A stretch of DNA of 64,000 nucleotides, taken from positions 30,070,001 to 30,134,000 of the forward strand of contig CM060733.1 in the NCBI GenBank assembly GCA_030704615.1, given 5' to 3'. This DNA comes from Takakia lepidozioides. Its lineage: Eukaryota; Streptophyta; Takakiopsida; Takakiales; Takakiaceae. The position numbers and the translations under genes are program-made. Of the stretch, positions 24,958 to 36,041 are shown piece by piece (the first letter of the stretch is position 1; each line of letters starts with the position of its first letter). The notes under the pieces were generated by a model, which had not been told where the DNA came from, did not search any database, and saw nothing but the letters and a program-made list of their open reading frames with translations.

Positions 24958-27729
24958 TCAGTGCTGTTCGCTCCTTGGTCGCCAGCAGGTACGCCCTCGG
25001 ACGATTTCGGCATTCTCTCCCTGAGTGCGAAGTAAATGAGTAAACTGGCTACAAGTCCCCACCGCCATTCCAGACCTTTCGAGCTCGGACGTGAAAGTTT
25101 CGTTTGCGTGACTTCCTTTCATGTTCAAATGCTCTCCAGTGCTAGCATTTCCGTTTGTGTTAGCATCCGCAGTTTGTGGCGCAGTGTCTGTTGCCTCGGG
25201 TCTTGTGAGGGACTCCACAACATCAGAGCTGGTGCATTCCCGTCGATATTCCAGAGTTAGGCTAGTCAGCTCGTGAGTCTCAAACTTTCCTGGTGGAACA
25301 CTCTGCAACATTAACCCCGTTGGAACTTTAGCATCTTGACATACCTATCATCTTTGGGACCAGTGAAAGACCAAATCCAAGGACGAATTATACCTCGTGG
25401 ACTCGTTAATTCCAGGAGATTTCTTTTGTTCGTGAATAAATCCAAGACGAATTATACTACACAACTTCCTCCTCGTGGACTTGTGAATTGCAGGAGATTT
25501 CTTTTTTTCGTGAATTGTACCTGTAGTACCCAGCTGATGTACTTGAGGTTGCTCACATGCTGATTTACGTCCAGATCTCCTCTGCTAGACTGCAGCCCAA
25601 CAAATGCACCATAAGAGCCGTGTTCAAAGTACATAGGCACAAATATTTGCCTAGTCTAAAGAGATGGCCGTCTAAATATCACCATGCGATCGAGTTCAAA
25701 GTCAGTTCAGCTAGAAAGGCAAGGACAGTTCCGTGAGTTTTGAGTGTCTATCAATGATAGGCTATGATGCTCCCAGTGTTATGACAACTTACAGTGAGGT
25801 TAGAGCTTGTGAAGTCGGCGGTGTCGTCAGTCAGTTTGACAATCTTCGGGCAAATTTGGGACGGAGGAAAAGCCGAGCGGTTTTCAATGAAGCATGGTTC
25901 AATCTCGGCTCTAACTTCGTCAGGAATCTTGGAGAGGCGTCGGGTGTCTTCGTTCATCATCACCCATGTGCTGCACAATCCATTACCAAACAGCCAAATA
26001 TGAGTCGAGATCAAATTAATAAGCTATACAGCTTGAATCACATTTAAACAATCCCAGTTAACAAACGTTTATATACATATGACAATTTCGTTTGAATCCA
26101 CTTCATATTCTGAAGTAGCTGAGTTGTTTACACTTGCAAACTTGTAGAAAGAATTAAAGAACCGCGTTGAAGGCAGAATATCTAGATAAAATTCACTTGG
26201 TAATTATAGATTATGGGTCAACGTGAACCATCTACAGTATACGAGCATCAGATCCGTGATGATGTACCTGGTTGCACGAGCGAGGACCTCGCCAGCTTGA
26301 TAGCTCCGCATCACCCAGTCGCGTCGCATACCATTCTTGCCAGCGCTCGTAACCCAAGTGTCTATCTCCACTACTTCAGGCCTGCACAACAAACATATAG
26401 TGGCAGAAAGCTTAGCTCACATTTCCAAGTCACTCCTTCTCATGTATACGGTAAATCAAGCTGCAACAGCGCAATATCCAGAGGCGGGTCCAACCATACG
26501 GGGTCGGGCTGCATGCTGCACTCCTTCCATCGGTATGCCACTATCCACCAAACCTACCGCCGCACAGCACATCTTGACCGTGGCCGACAAGTGGGTGAAG
26601 TGGTCCATTCATGGCGAACTCCAGGATAGAGCCAATCATGCTTCATGCAAAACAAATTTAAGCTTACCAGGCAGGGTACCGCTCGACTTCCACATGCATT
26701 TTTGTCACCACCCAGATTAGCCGGCAACGATTCATGGCGCGTGTTGCTCCAAAGCCGTCCCCGCTAATACCTAACAGCGACACGTGACAAAGTGCCATTT
26801 CCTGCAGATCAACGCTACCACTATAAGCCACTTTGATCCCTTTCTATGAACTTTGACAGGGTGATTTTGTGATCCGAATCAAATGCTTGCACATGCAGAG
26901 ATTTTCTATCCTTCATATAGTACTAGTTCAGAAGCTCTTGAGACTTTCAAAATTATGAATTGGTGACTGTATGCAGTCTAGATGTTTGGGAGGTGTATCA
27001 CGGTCAAGAGTTTCCTGGGCGAATTACACGCACTAAGCCGTCAGAGTGACCCACATTGTGGAAGTGTAACTCAGACCTGTGTAAGTACAATGTGAAAATT
27101 AAGCCTGGCCTACCTAGTACACCATCGAAACGCTCTCTCTACATGTCAGGAAGAACGAGCACGGAGAATTTATCACTCACTTGAAATAGCCTAAACAAAG
27201 TATCAATCGACGTTGCCTTGTCTGCGCCCACTTCATAAGACCGAATTACAAATATCTGTCTGTACATCAAGCAATCCTCCACAAAACCTCCTTGGCGCAG
27301 TTTATGCAAGGGGATCATCTCTTTTCTTCTTCTCTCCGCTTCCTCCAAGCTTCTTGACCTCTGGAGCTTGGCGCCTTGATATGTGAGAAGTTCCTGCCCC
27401 AAGGTGCCCGAGAACCCTGAAGACCGTCCTGCATGAGAAGGAGAACTGCTCGATGTACCGAACTTACCCGTGGAGCTTCCAGCGGAAGTCAGGTTATCGG
27501 CAAGCTTTCCAAATTCCCACAAGGAATTTTCATTCAGCTCTGACGTAGGTTCCAATAGAGTTGCATGGATGCTTTGAGGTTTTTTGTTGGAGGAGAATGA
27601 CGATATCGATGCGGGTGTCCCCGAAAATGTCAGCGAATGTTGCACTTCTGAGGAAGATAACTTCCTCACTGGTGTTATTAGTCCAGGAAGGGATTTCCAC
27701 GAAGCCATTGAGCTCAATAGAGCCTCCAT
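24958..27729 (-). CDS. FATB: Plastid acyl-ACP thioesterase, FATB-like, 6 exons
   Basis: The enzyme hydrolyses acyl-ACP in the plastid, ending fatty-acid synthesis and releasing free fatty acids. Exons: 27729-27181, 26801-26668, 26381-26268, 25970-25793, 25589-25521, 25302-24958. Together they give exactly 463 codons (462 residues). Residues 1 to about 140 are Ser/Thr-rich with few acids, as expected of a transit peptide plus linker. The first hot-dog fold starts near FVIRSYEVGADKATSIDTLF and includes GDGFGATRAMN, RLIWVVTKMHVEVERYPAW and GKNGMRRDW. The second includes RRLSKIPDEVRAEIEP. Catalytic-site residues are kept in DLDVNQHVSNLKYI (Asp, Asn, His) and LEYRRECTS (Glu, Cys). GKNGMRRDW and RLSKIPDEV match FATB better than FATA. 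The C-terminus ends GRTCWRP, as in the family, but is preceded by an unusually long Asn/Thr-rich linker of about 50 residues. Chain-length preference cannot be inferred. Confidence 0.92.
25380..25520. repeat. Imperfect tandem duplication at thioesterase intron 5
   Basis: Two copies of about 65-75 bp share GACGAATTATAC, CCTCGTGGACT and GGAGATTTCTTTT, then TTCGTGAATT. The second copy ends at the splice donor of exon 5, just beyond the coding sequence. Confidence 0.7.
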
Positions 27730-29134
27730 ATTGTCAATAAAATCAGCTGCAGATAATCGGCCGCGTTGAATCCTCTCCGCCTGCTGAAGTTGGAAGTGAA
27801 GCTTGAGTACTGAGCTCTCTATTCGTCACCTGTATAAGGCTCAATGATTTGAACGTTGATTTCTGTTTCCTCGTCAAGTATCTGAATGTTCAAGTTTCGT
27901 AAATCCGTTGAATCCCACTTTCACTCTCTAATTCAGCTCGTCGGATTCACTGCAGCTCAATCGCTCCCTGGGTATCTGATAGAGGGATCAGGATACACCG
28001 CCTCTGGACAAGGCTGTTACTACTCGGCTCTCTCAACTCTCCTCGCTTGCTGTGAAGCCTGAGTTTGTAGAAGCAAAGAGAGCGGGGCCGTTATGTAGGC
28101 ACAAGCCGTTGACGTGAGTCGTCGTCTTCTTCCAACGAACGCGCTTTCTTGCGTTTACTTGCAACTCGTCCCCGGGTCACCACCTTCCATCCGACCGCGT
28201 AAACGCAGGGTCCGTGACCATCGAGCAAGGGGTGAAGCTGGCGGGACCCGGGGAGATGGCGGGGCAGTTGTGGCAGTAATGGCAGGCGTTAACCTGCTGA
28301 CCACAGTCGTGGACACTAGTCAACAAACACGACCTCTTGCGTCTGCGACTTTCTCTTCTTTTTGTTTGTAATGAAAAGGAGAGGAAGCCCTTGTAAACTT
28401 TACGTGGAGTTATTGAAGGGGATAAAAGGAAAACCCGTGAATGCACTCCGCACTTTCCATGCGCTTTCTCGCCGCAATTTGCTTCGGATTATGAAGATCT
28501 CCGCCATCGTGATTTTGATGGAAAGTTGTGGTTTGGACGGTGATCGGCACGACAACATGTGCGCTTAGTGCATGGCTGCCACGTGTACCTCCCGAAGGGA
28601 CACGTAGATAGTAAGTGGGAAGAAGAGGCAGGCAACAAAGGTTTGAGCAAGCAATCTGAAAAACCTGCGAAGTAAACTTGATTTGTGTTCAAAGTCATGG
28701 CCTCCCCATTCTCTCTACCCCACCCTCCCTTCCTGCTCTGATCAAACCAGGAACGGGATCTATGCCTACAAATGTATGTGGTAACTGAAACATGTACTTC
28801 AAAATGAAGACTACATGAGCAGCCCCTCATGAGGAAGTGAGATGGATATGTACATGGATCTGTCCATATGACTTCGATTGAATATACGAGTGAAATTTGA
28901 CAGTGTCGAAATTTAGCATTGGGTAGCAGGAACATCCAGGACGGCACACAACTTTACAAAGTAACTGATAGCATTCAATCATCCAAGACATCAGAACATA
29001 TTGAGACTTCATAGTTGTACCTGCAGGAAGTTATGACTTCGTTTATAAATTTAAACAGTCTTGATTCTTGAGTTAAATCTGCTCCGAGCTTAGACACATG
29101 TGTTAGATCCGATACTTATGGCGTTTTAAAAAAA
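27730..29134. other. Upstream flank of thioesterase gene; no gene recognised
   Basis: This contains the thioesterase 5' leader and promoter region and then a GC-rich stretch near 28100-28350. Overlapping short frames on both strands show no domain. Confidence 0.45.
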
Positions 29135-29930
29135 GAATGGAACTCTAGCTCCAGTGCAGTAGAAGCAAATATCCGGCTTCAAGGCCAGTCGAAATGCAAC
29201 ATGGACCACTGTGTGCATCTACCCATGGCTAGACCTGCAAGCGCTTAACATTTGCAGTCTGGGCCCTGGCTGCATGAACAATCTTGGCATTTGGATGATT
29301 TGTACTGATCCTCTTATACTACTTCAGTGCTGGATTCATTTACAGCCCGAGTGAATCCAGCTCCGCACCATACGCACTTAGTCCTTCTTCACAAGCCCCG
29401 CCTCTGGCTGGGCGGCAAAATCGCCCTTCGCCACCTCTCCCTTGTTGGCGTCGCCCTGACTTCCTTGACTAGTTGGAGCTGCAAATTCGTCTGCAGCTTT
29501 GGGAGTCTCCGGCTCCGTCTTCTCTGGCGCGGTTGCAGGTGGAGCGGCCTTGACTGGCGTACCCATAATCGATAAAGACTGTTAAAGAACTCAAAAGTTA
29601 AAACTGCAAAGAATGGAATTCTAGCTCCAGTGCAGTAGAAGCAAATATCCGCCTTCAAGGCCAGTCAAAATGGAACATGGACCACTGTGTGCATCTACCC
29701 ATGGCTAGACCTGCAAGCGCTTAAAATTTGCAGTCTGGGCCTGGCTGCATGAACAATCTTGGCATTCGGATGATTTGTACTGATCCTCTTATACTACTTC
29801 AGTACTGGATTTTCATTTACAGCCGGAGTTAATCCAGCTCCGCACCATACGCACTTAGTCCTTCTTCACAAGCCCGGCCCGCCTGGCTGGGCGGCAAGAT
29901 CGCCCTTGGCCACCTCTCCCTTGTTGGCGT
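29135..29930. repeat. Tandem duplication, about 476 bp offset, broken by a copia insertion
   Basis: Copy 1 (from 29135) and copy 2 (from 29611) are almost identical for about 320 bp. They share GAATGGAA.TCTAGCTCCAG at the start and CACCTCTCCCTTGTTGGCGT at the end. Copy 2 stops at 29930, exactly where the copia LTR begins, so the copia element inserted into the second copy after the duplication. Confidence 0.85.
29378..29566 (-). CDS. Small acidic Ala/Pro/Lys-rich protein, 62 aa, unrecognised
   Basis: An open frame starts MGTPVKAAPPATAPEKTEP and ends AAQPEAGLVKKD. It is rich in Ala, Pro, Glu and Lys, has no Cys or membrane segment, and is probably disordered. I do not recognise a family. Its 3' half lies inside the 29135/29611 duplication. 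The second copy (about 29850-29930) has indels and is cut by the copia LTR, so it is a broken duplicate. It may be a genuine small gene or the last exon of one. Confidence 0.4.
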   Translation of the reverse strand: MGTPVKAAPPATAPEKTEPETPKAADEFAAPTSQGSQGDANKGEVAKGDFAAQPEAGLVKKD

Positions 29931-30197
29931 TGTTAAATTAGTAATGCAAGCATTAGTGTACCATTGATTATTCAGCCCTCGGGTTTAATGTCTTCATTAT
30001 ATTCTCGCGGGTAGCATATGCCAGTTGGTTAGCAGTTAATCCACCACCATAGTAGGATAGACTTCATTAGTTGGCAGTTAATTACTTCTGCAATTACTTT
30101 CTACAGCTCATGTGTCCATGATATAAGGGCCTGAGGTACACTTTGCAACTATTCTAGCCTTCGATCCTCATGCAGTTGGTACACTACTCATTCTACA
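29931..30197 (+). repeat. Ty1/copia-type 5' LTR
   Basis: A 267 bp segment begins TGTTAAATTA and ends CATTCTACA, with the usual TG...CA ends. It is followed directly by a tRNA-Met-type primer binding site and then a copia gag start. The partner 3' LTR is not seen in the window. Confidence 0.8.
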
Positions 30198-30210
30198 TGG
30201 TATCGGAGCT
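30198..30210 (+). other. Copia primer binding site (tRNA-Met type)
   Basis: TGGTATCGGAGCT immediately follows the LTR. It differs by one base from the common plant copia primer site TGGTATCAGAGC, complementary to initiator tRNA-Met. Confidence 0.8.
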
Positions 30211-30580
30211 CGAGGGGGCAATAGAATCATAGTTTCTTTCAGGGTTTGAGGTCACTAGGAAGCACCTATGGTGTGAAGCACTGCTCCACCATCGTTGGAT
30301 GTCTTGTTGATTCGATTTTGTGATACTGTGAGCTCTGCTCCAAAATTGTTTGTTTTATTGCAAAATTCTTGTTCCAAAAATTCTTTCCACTCTAGAAATT
30401 TCTCACGGGCCTGTAGTTCTCATGCACCTCTCAATTCGTGTCTATAAACGTCATCTTTCCTCCACTCACTACTTTGTAAAAACTGATTTCTCTCGAGATC
30501 CCTCTTCCTCTCTCTTGCCATCGTCCTTTAGTTCTTTATTGATTTAATTATTTTCTTTCTAACCTCCTTCAGCAGCCGTC

Positions 30581-30809
30581 ATGGGAAATGGATCAGACTT
30601 GATCACCCTTAGCAAGACAAGCTGAGAAGGAAAACCAACTACTCAGTATGGAAGTTCAAGGTCACAAACTATATGTTGAGGGAGGATATTCTTGAGCTTG
30701 TCCAGAAGAAGGTGGTCCTAGAAGCAGGTCAGGATAAGGAAGAGCTTAGGAAGAAGAAGCTCAGGGCTCTTACCATTATAAATCTCTCTCTCAGTGACAA
30801 AGTCATCCA
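30581..30809 (+). pseudogene. Copia gag start, truncated by gypsy insertion
   Basis: The frame encodes NYSVWKFKVTNYMLREDIL and later LRKKKLRALTIINLSLSD, typical of the N-terminal part of copia gag polyproteins. An early frameshift separates it from the ATG at 30581. The coding sequence ends abruptly at 30810, where the LTR of gypsy copy 1 begins. The rest of the copia element was not found in the window. Confidence 0.75.
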
Positions 30810-31126
30810 TGTCAAGTTATTTTACCACTGGTGTGAAGTTAGCTAGGAAATAGCTAGCTTTTATATATTGACATTTGGGATTGACCCAAGTGTCAATCCA
30901 GGGGCCAATACATGTTTGGGCACCTGGCGTTGTTATCTTCACGGTAGATCGCGGTGGGCTCATCTTTCTCGAGTTGAGCCTCACCGCGTCTAGCTATGGC
31001 GCCGTAGTGTGGATTTCCCATGGCGTGGGGTGTACTTGGCTCGACTTAATATATGAGTGATGTTTTCATGTGCAAGTATGTGAGTTTGAGAGAGCTTGTC
31101 TGCTTGTATCATTCCTTTCTTTATCA
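30810..31126 (+). repeat. 5' LTR of gypsy copy 1 (module B)
   Basis: This 317 bp segment runs from TGTCAAGTTATTTTACCACT to CTTTATCA. It matches, in reverse orientation, 57368-57684 and 48301-48616 of copy 2. In both copies the 5' LTR is followed by CTCGAGAAAG, which marks the start of the internal region. No standard tRNA-Met primer site is seen there. Confidence 0.8.
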
Positions 31127-33375
31127 CTCGAGAAAGATCAACTCGAGTCTGTGAGTGCCAGGTTCGAGTTAGTTGTAGCACTTGTGTTTTCAGATCATGA
31201 GAAGCGGTTCAGCCTAGAATGGAGGGAACCGTGCATGAGCCTATCCAAAGCGGATAGAGTGCAAAGGCGAACAAGTTGCAGGTTTGTCATGGATAAAGAG
31301 GCGGGTAGCCTATGTTGAAGAACGGCGTTACATAGCTCGATGCTATGGCAACCAAGTTTGGGCTTCTAATGTGAAGCGGAGGAGATGCTGGCCACGAGTG
31401 GGCGAACTGATGGTCGTCTTCTTCAGCTGTAGGCCGAGTTTAGGAGCTTCTAAAATGTGGGCTGCGCATGGGAAGTTAGCATGTTGCAGGTTGGAGATGA
31501 TATGATCAGCTCAGGTATCTGCCCGAAACGAGTTGTTGCGGGTAGATGAGCAACAGCCGAATGGCGGAGCTGCGAGGGGATGCATCACAGTCTGTTGGGA
31601 GCTGCAGCTCCAAGCTCATGAAGAGGTATGAGTGAAGAGAGGGAGCTGGTCCCTCTTGTCTGCAAATCAGTGCACTTGTGAAGTATTGCTTGAGTTGGAA
31701 GTTTCAATCTGAAACTCTAGCACGGCGAGGGCTCTTGGAGTGGCAAGAGTGGGGCTGGAAGGGCAGCAACGAGGCGCCCTAGAGCCAAGGGAGATGCATG
31801 AGAAGTCCAGGTGCACCAAGTTTGTAAAGGTGTGTATTTTCAGATTTGTTTTTGTGAGCTTCATGAAGAAAATGGAGCTTGTTGGGCAGCATATAGCTTG
31901 CTTGTTGAGTTGGAGGCATTTCTAGTGGGCCGTGAGAGCTCAGGAGTGCAGGGCGACGGGGTTGATGCCTCCGCAGAAGCCATAGCTCGTCGGCAGCAGG
32001 TGCAGGAGCAAACCCCAGCTTGGGAACGCGTGGGAACGCCGGGAACGCCTCGGAAACAAATGGGAACTCGTTGGGAGTTCCAGGGATCGCAAGGAATAGT
32101 GGTCGTGATGGGCCGTTGGGGCGGTATCACGAGATACCACGAGCCCGGGTCGTGATGGTTGACCGTGACCATTGGAAGTCGTGGTGCGGATACAACGGGT
32201 GGGCACGGTGACCAGATCGTGGAGATGGCGGGCCGTGAAGGCTCGTGGGAGTGGTACCACGGGGTATCACTGGGTAGCCCGTGGCCAACGAGTGCCTAGG
32301 GCGGGCCGTGAGGAGTTGTGGCGGTTGGAGCCACGGAAGGCCGCGAACAGTAAGAGTGGAAAAAAAAATAAAAAATAAAAAATTCACTCGTTTCGTGGGA
32401 CCTTGATGGGGTATGAAGAACAACGGTTTTGAGCTAGCTGATCCGGCAGAAAAGTCAGAATTGTCTCCCTGTTGCGTTTTAACAAAGGGGATTACTTCCC
32501 TGCAGGTAATCTTTTCGGGTTTTCAGCCCAATTCTTAACTATGGGGAAGACCAGTCTGCAGGTAATTTCTTTGGACAGAATGTTGTTGGGGCCTATATGT
32601 ACTTCTATTTGCTCCATTTTTGAACCTTCAGTGAACCGTGTGGTTTCCTAAGGTGGTTCCATTCGGAGGAATGGTTGGTGGATGTAAGGAGGCACTGGCG
32701 GACCCTGTGGAGGCTTGCATGGGGCCTTGGAGGTCAAGTTTCATGAGCTCGTGGAGGGCGGTTTGAGGAGTGTCTACATGATGCTCTCATGGTCATGCAA
32801 GTGAGAGAAGAGAGGAAAAAAGAGGGTGTTGGGATGAGAGCGTGCTTGGGATAGGCATTGCTCTAGTTTCCCTTCCTCGTAGTTTTCCATCTTCTCTGTA
32901 GGCCGAGACCTTTCCATAGGTGGAGGCAAGAGTCAGTCCGGGTTTGGGCTGGGTTGCAAGAGCAACACTGTGGAGAGATTATTGGTGTGGGGGAGTTATT
33001 GTTTTCATTCTTGTGTTTGGATCCCCTCCACACCTGCATGCTTGATTGTGCGCCATGCTAGTTTTGTGTGGGCGCTTGATTTTATAGGTGGTGGACTCGG
33101 GCTTTATCGCCGATCCCACCCTAGAGCATGTTGTCGATGGTGAGGTTGGGTTGATGACCAGTTAGACCATCTTTGTTTCTCTTGTGGTGAGGTTGGAGGT
33201 GATGACCAGCCAACCATAGGAGTGCCTGCGGTGGATGCAAATGCAGGTGCAGGCTATGTTATGAACCTAGTATTCCAAACCATAAGCTGCATCAGGTTCT
33301 CTACCCGGTTACCTTGTGGAGAGGGGGTTAGAGACATGTTCATGACCGGTTGAGTGTCAGTTTATCAACACGGAG
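31127..33375 (+). other. Leader of gypsy copy 1
   Basis: About 2.2 kb lies between the LTR and gag. It includes a G-rich stretch near 32010-32330 with recurring GTGG/GGGAACG/TACCACG words, comparable in position to the repeat-rich leader of copy 2. No coding domain was recognised. Confidence 0.5.
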
Positions 33376-34690
33376 GTGCCACTAGTTGCTGGGGAAAGTG
33401 CCGGTACGAGCACTAGCGATACTAGCGGGTATACGAGACGAGGTGTGCGGTTTAGGCCACCTTCACCTCCTGTGTCTTCTACGGAAGGTTCTAATTCGGA
33501 TTGTGAATCAAGAGGACTCACACCGGCGGTGCAAGTTGTTTCCTTGCCATTGTTGTGGGACACGATGGAGGAGATGTATGGAGCCACCAATGGGGCCACG
33601 AAGGTACTCTGGGGCGGTGGGCACCATTGAGTTGGATGATTTTATCCAAGAGTTTGATAGTTAGTGTGACTTGCAGCAAATGCGCAATCCATAACTGTTT
33701 ACGCCTTTCATGGCATGGAAGGGGCTGTTTCAGCACCTTGAGGGGCCGCCCATGGATGATTACCATAAGTTTAGGCAGGGGCACGATGTTGAGATTGAGG
33801 AGTGGAGGATGTACTGGTCACCCGACTATGTTTCTATCACTAGAGGCACTAGAGGCACAAGGGCAGCAGCCACACCGGCAGCTGCACCAACAGCAGCAGC
33901 TACAACAATAGCTTCCACGAGCAGTAGTGAGACTAGTGGTACAACAACTACGACGTCCACCCAAGCTATTGCTGCACCAGCACCAGTGACGGTGTCTGCC
34001 TTCAACCCTGTTGTGGAGTTCTTCGAAGAGTTGAGAAGGAACTACCAAGGGGTGAGAATAGAGAAGTTGAAGAGCTTGCAATAGTTCCAACGGAAGCCTA
34101 CTGAGAGCTTGAGGGAGGCTTTCACTCGCATTTGGCGCTTGATTAATGTAACCCAAGGGGTTACGGAAGCTCAGGCAGTCCAGTTCTGGTATGGGATATT
34201 GGACAAGGAGCTGAGGAGAAGGGTACGGGATGCAACTCTCCTACAAGCGGCCCAACCCACCTTAGCAAATGTGTTTTTGCTGGCAAAGCAGATAGAGCTC
34301 AACATGGTGGAGGAACGAGTGGTCATGGTGGGATTTGCTAAGGAGGCACCACGGGGTAGTGGTGCTCCTAGCCAGCCACTACCTCAACGTGCTCAAGGCA
34401 GCAAGGGAGCTCAGGTGAAGCCCAGGGAAGGGCAGAGAGGACCTCAGATGCAGGGGTCTCTTCCTTCATTTGTTGGCCAACAACGGGCGGATGTGGTGTG
34501 CTGGACATGTGGAGGACCCCATGTCAAGAAGGATTGCCCAGAAGGAAGCAATGGTTTGGCACCGACACAGCCTGCACAGGTGCAATGTGGGCATTGTGGC
34601 AGGTACGGGCATGGAGAAGCCCAGTGCTATGGTTTGCACCCTGAGTTGCGCCCAGGCCAGTTCCAAGGGAACAATGGTGGCCGGGGGTGA
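33376..34690 (+). pseudogene. gag of gypsy copy 1
   Basis: Capsid/nucleocapsid polyprotein remnant. The N-terminal part begins PLVAGESAGTSTSDTSGYTR. The central part includes MAWKGLFQHLEGPPMDDYH and FNPVVEFFEELRRNYQGV, and the C-terminal part has two zinc knuckles: CWTCGGPHVKKDC and CGHCGRYGHGEAQC. Relative to copy 2 it has a frameshift near 33600. It has in-frame stops at 33667 (Trp codon in copy 2), about 33692 (Gln codon in copy 2) and 34082 (Glu codon in copy 2). The 34690 stop ends the knuckle frame. The protein would package element RNA in the cytoplasm if intact. Confidence 0.8.
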
Positions 34691-34944
34691 GGTGGAGCAG
34701 CCCAGAGAGAACGAGGTGGCCAGGCACGAGGTGCAGGCCAAAGGCAGGCTCAACATGGCCAAGGACGCGGAGGTCAAGGTAGTGACCAAGGCATGGCCAA
34801 CCGGCTTCAGCAGCTAGAGCATAGGCTCGCTGCCATGGCCACAGCTCAGGTGGTACCGGCTCCAAGGCTGGATGGTCCATCTCTTGCTCTAGAGGGATGA
34901 GACTTAGGAGGCATGGGATTCATGTGCGGTGCATCACTAACACT

Positions 34945-35115
34945 AGTAAGGGGTGCCACTACCACTACCACTATGGGTGGGGCACCACTACCAATAGTGA
35001 GGGGTGCCACTACCACTACCACTGTGGGTGGGGCACCACTACCACTAGTGCCGGGCAGTACTACCACTACCACTACCACTATGTGCGGGGCAGGACTACC
35101 ACTAGTGTAAGTGGA
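34945..35115 (+). repeat. ACC/CAC-rich tandem repeat in gag-protease linker
   Basis: Units of about 51 bp repeat GGGTGCCACTACCACTACCA and GGTGGGGCACCACTACCA. This linker is absent from copy 2, where the zinc knuckle block joins the pre-protease block directly. Confidence 0.75.
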
Positions 35116-35304
35116 GTCAGCTGCGGCAGTGACTCGAAGAGCAGCATGAGTTCCTGAGCCACGGGGTGCGGAGGTGGAGTTGGATCCACAGCGTGGGGAG
35201 GCAAGCCGTCAGGCCAGGCTTCCTCAGTCATTCACATTGGCGGAGACAATATCGACGCCGTCCATGGCACCTAGTTCCCACCCGACTGTTACCCGGAGGT
35301 TACT

Positions 35305-36040
35305 ATGTCGAGAGCTACACAGGCAGCACCACTACCTAGTGTTGCCAAGGCCACGGCAGCTAGTATGCTGCTAGGGACGGCCACAGCTGTGTGCCAGGCT
35401 CCATTGTTCTCGACTACCATGATTGCGACGCCGGAGGTAAGACCAACTGAGGTGTTCAGGCTGGCAGCGACACTCTGTGAGAGTAGGGAGGTTACTTCAT
35501 CTTCTGCGGAGATAGTGGGAGGTGTAGTGCCAGAGGGATCCTCGGATGTGAGGGTCAAGACTGCCACGACGGCGCCATGGCAAGCTGCAGCTGCCAGGTT
35601 GATTGAGCTGTCAGCTAGGCCAGCCATTGAGCGCGCCATGGTGACACCTGGAGTTGTCATGTTAGACAACCAGGATGGCATTTTCTGTTTGAGTGGACCG
35701 ACAGGCAAGAGGTACCGGCCACTGCGGGTCTTGTTGGACTCGGGAGCTCAGCCATTGATGTTGGGCAGAGCTGCTATTGCAGGCTTGGGCCTCACGGAGG
35801 CGGATATGGAGTCGTGCCATTTCCAGATACAGACATCTCTGGGAGGATCAGAGCTATAGGAGGAGTTGCGGTTGCCCAGCGAGGCAAGATGCCAACACTG
35901 GCAACATTCACAGCTGCAGCGACTTGGCCTGAAGAGTTGTTGGAAGGCAACAATCATTCAGAGGATGTATCACCTCCGGGAGAGCAGGATGACATGTATG
36001 GTATGGCGGAATTGCCTGCCATGGTTGCTCACACTCCATT
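35305..36040 (+). pseudogene. Protease and pre-methyltransferase segment of gypsy copy 1
   Basis: The frame 35305-35859 contains the retroviral-type aspartic protease signature LLDSGAQPLMLGRAAIAGL. Its next part, seen in another frame from about 35860, matches the copy 2 segment that leads into the methyltransferase (GGVAVAQRGKMPTLA, PPGEQDDMYGMAELPAM). The methyltransferase itself is not reached on this strand, because the sequence switches to the inverted block. Confidence 0.75.
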
Positions 36041-36041
36041 G

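Noticed and set aside
28114-28947. Overlapping short frames on both strands upstream of the thioesterase gene
   Set aside because: No domain, no splice support and GC-rich composition. Treated as promoter or intergenic DNA.
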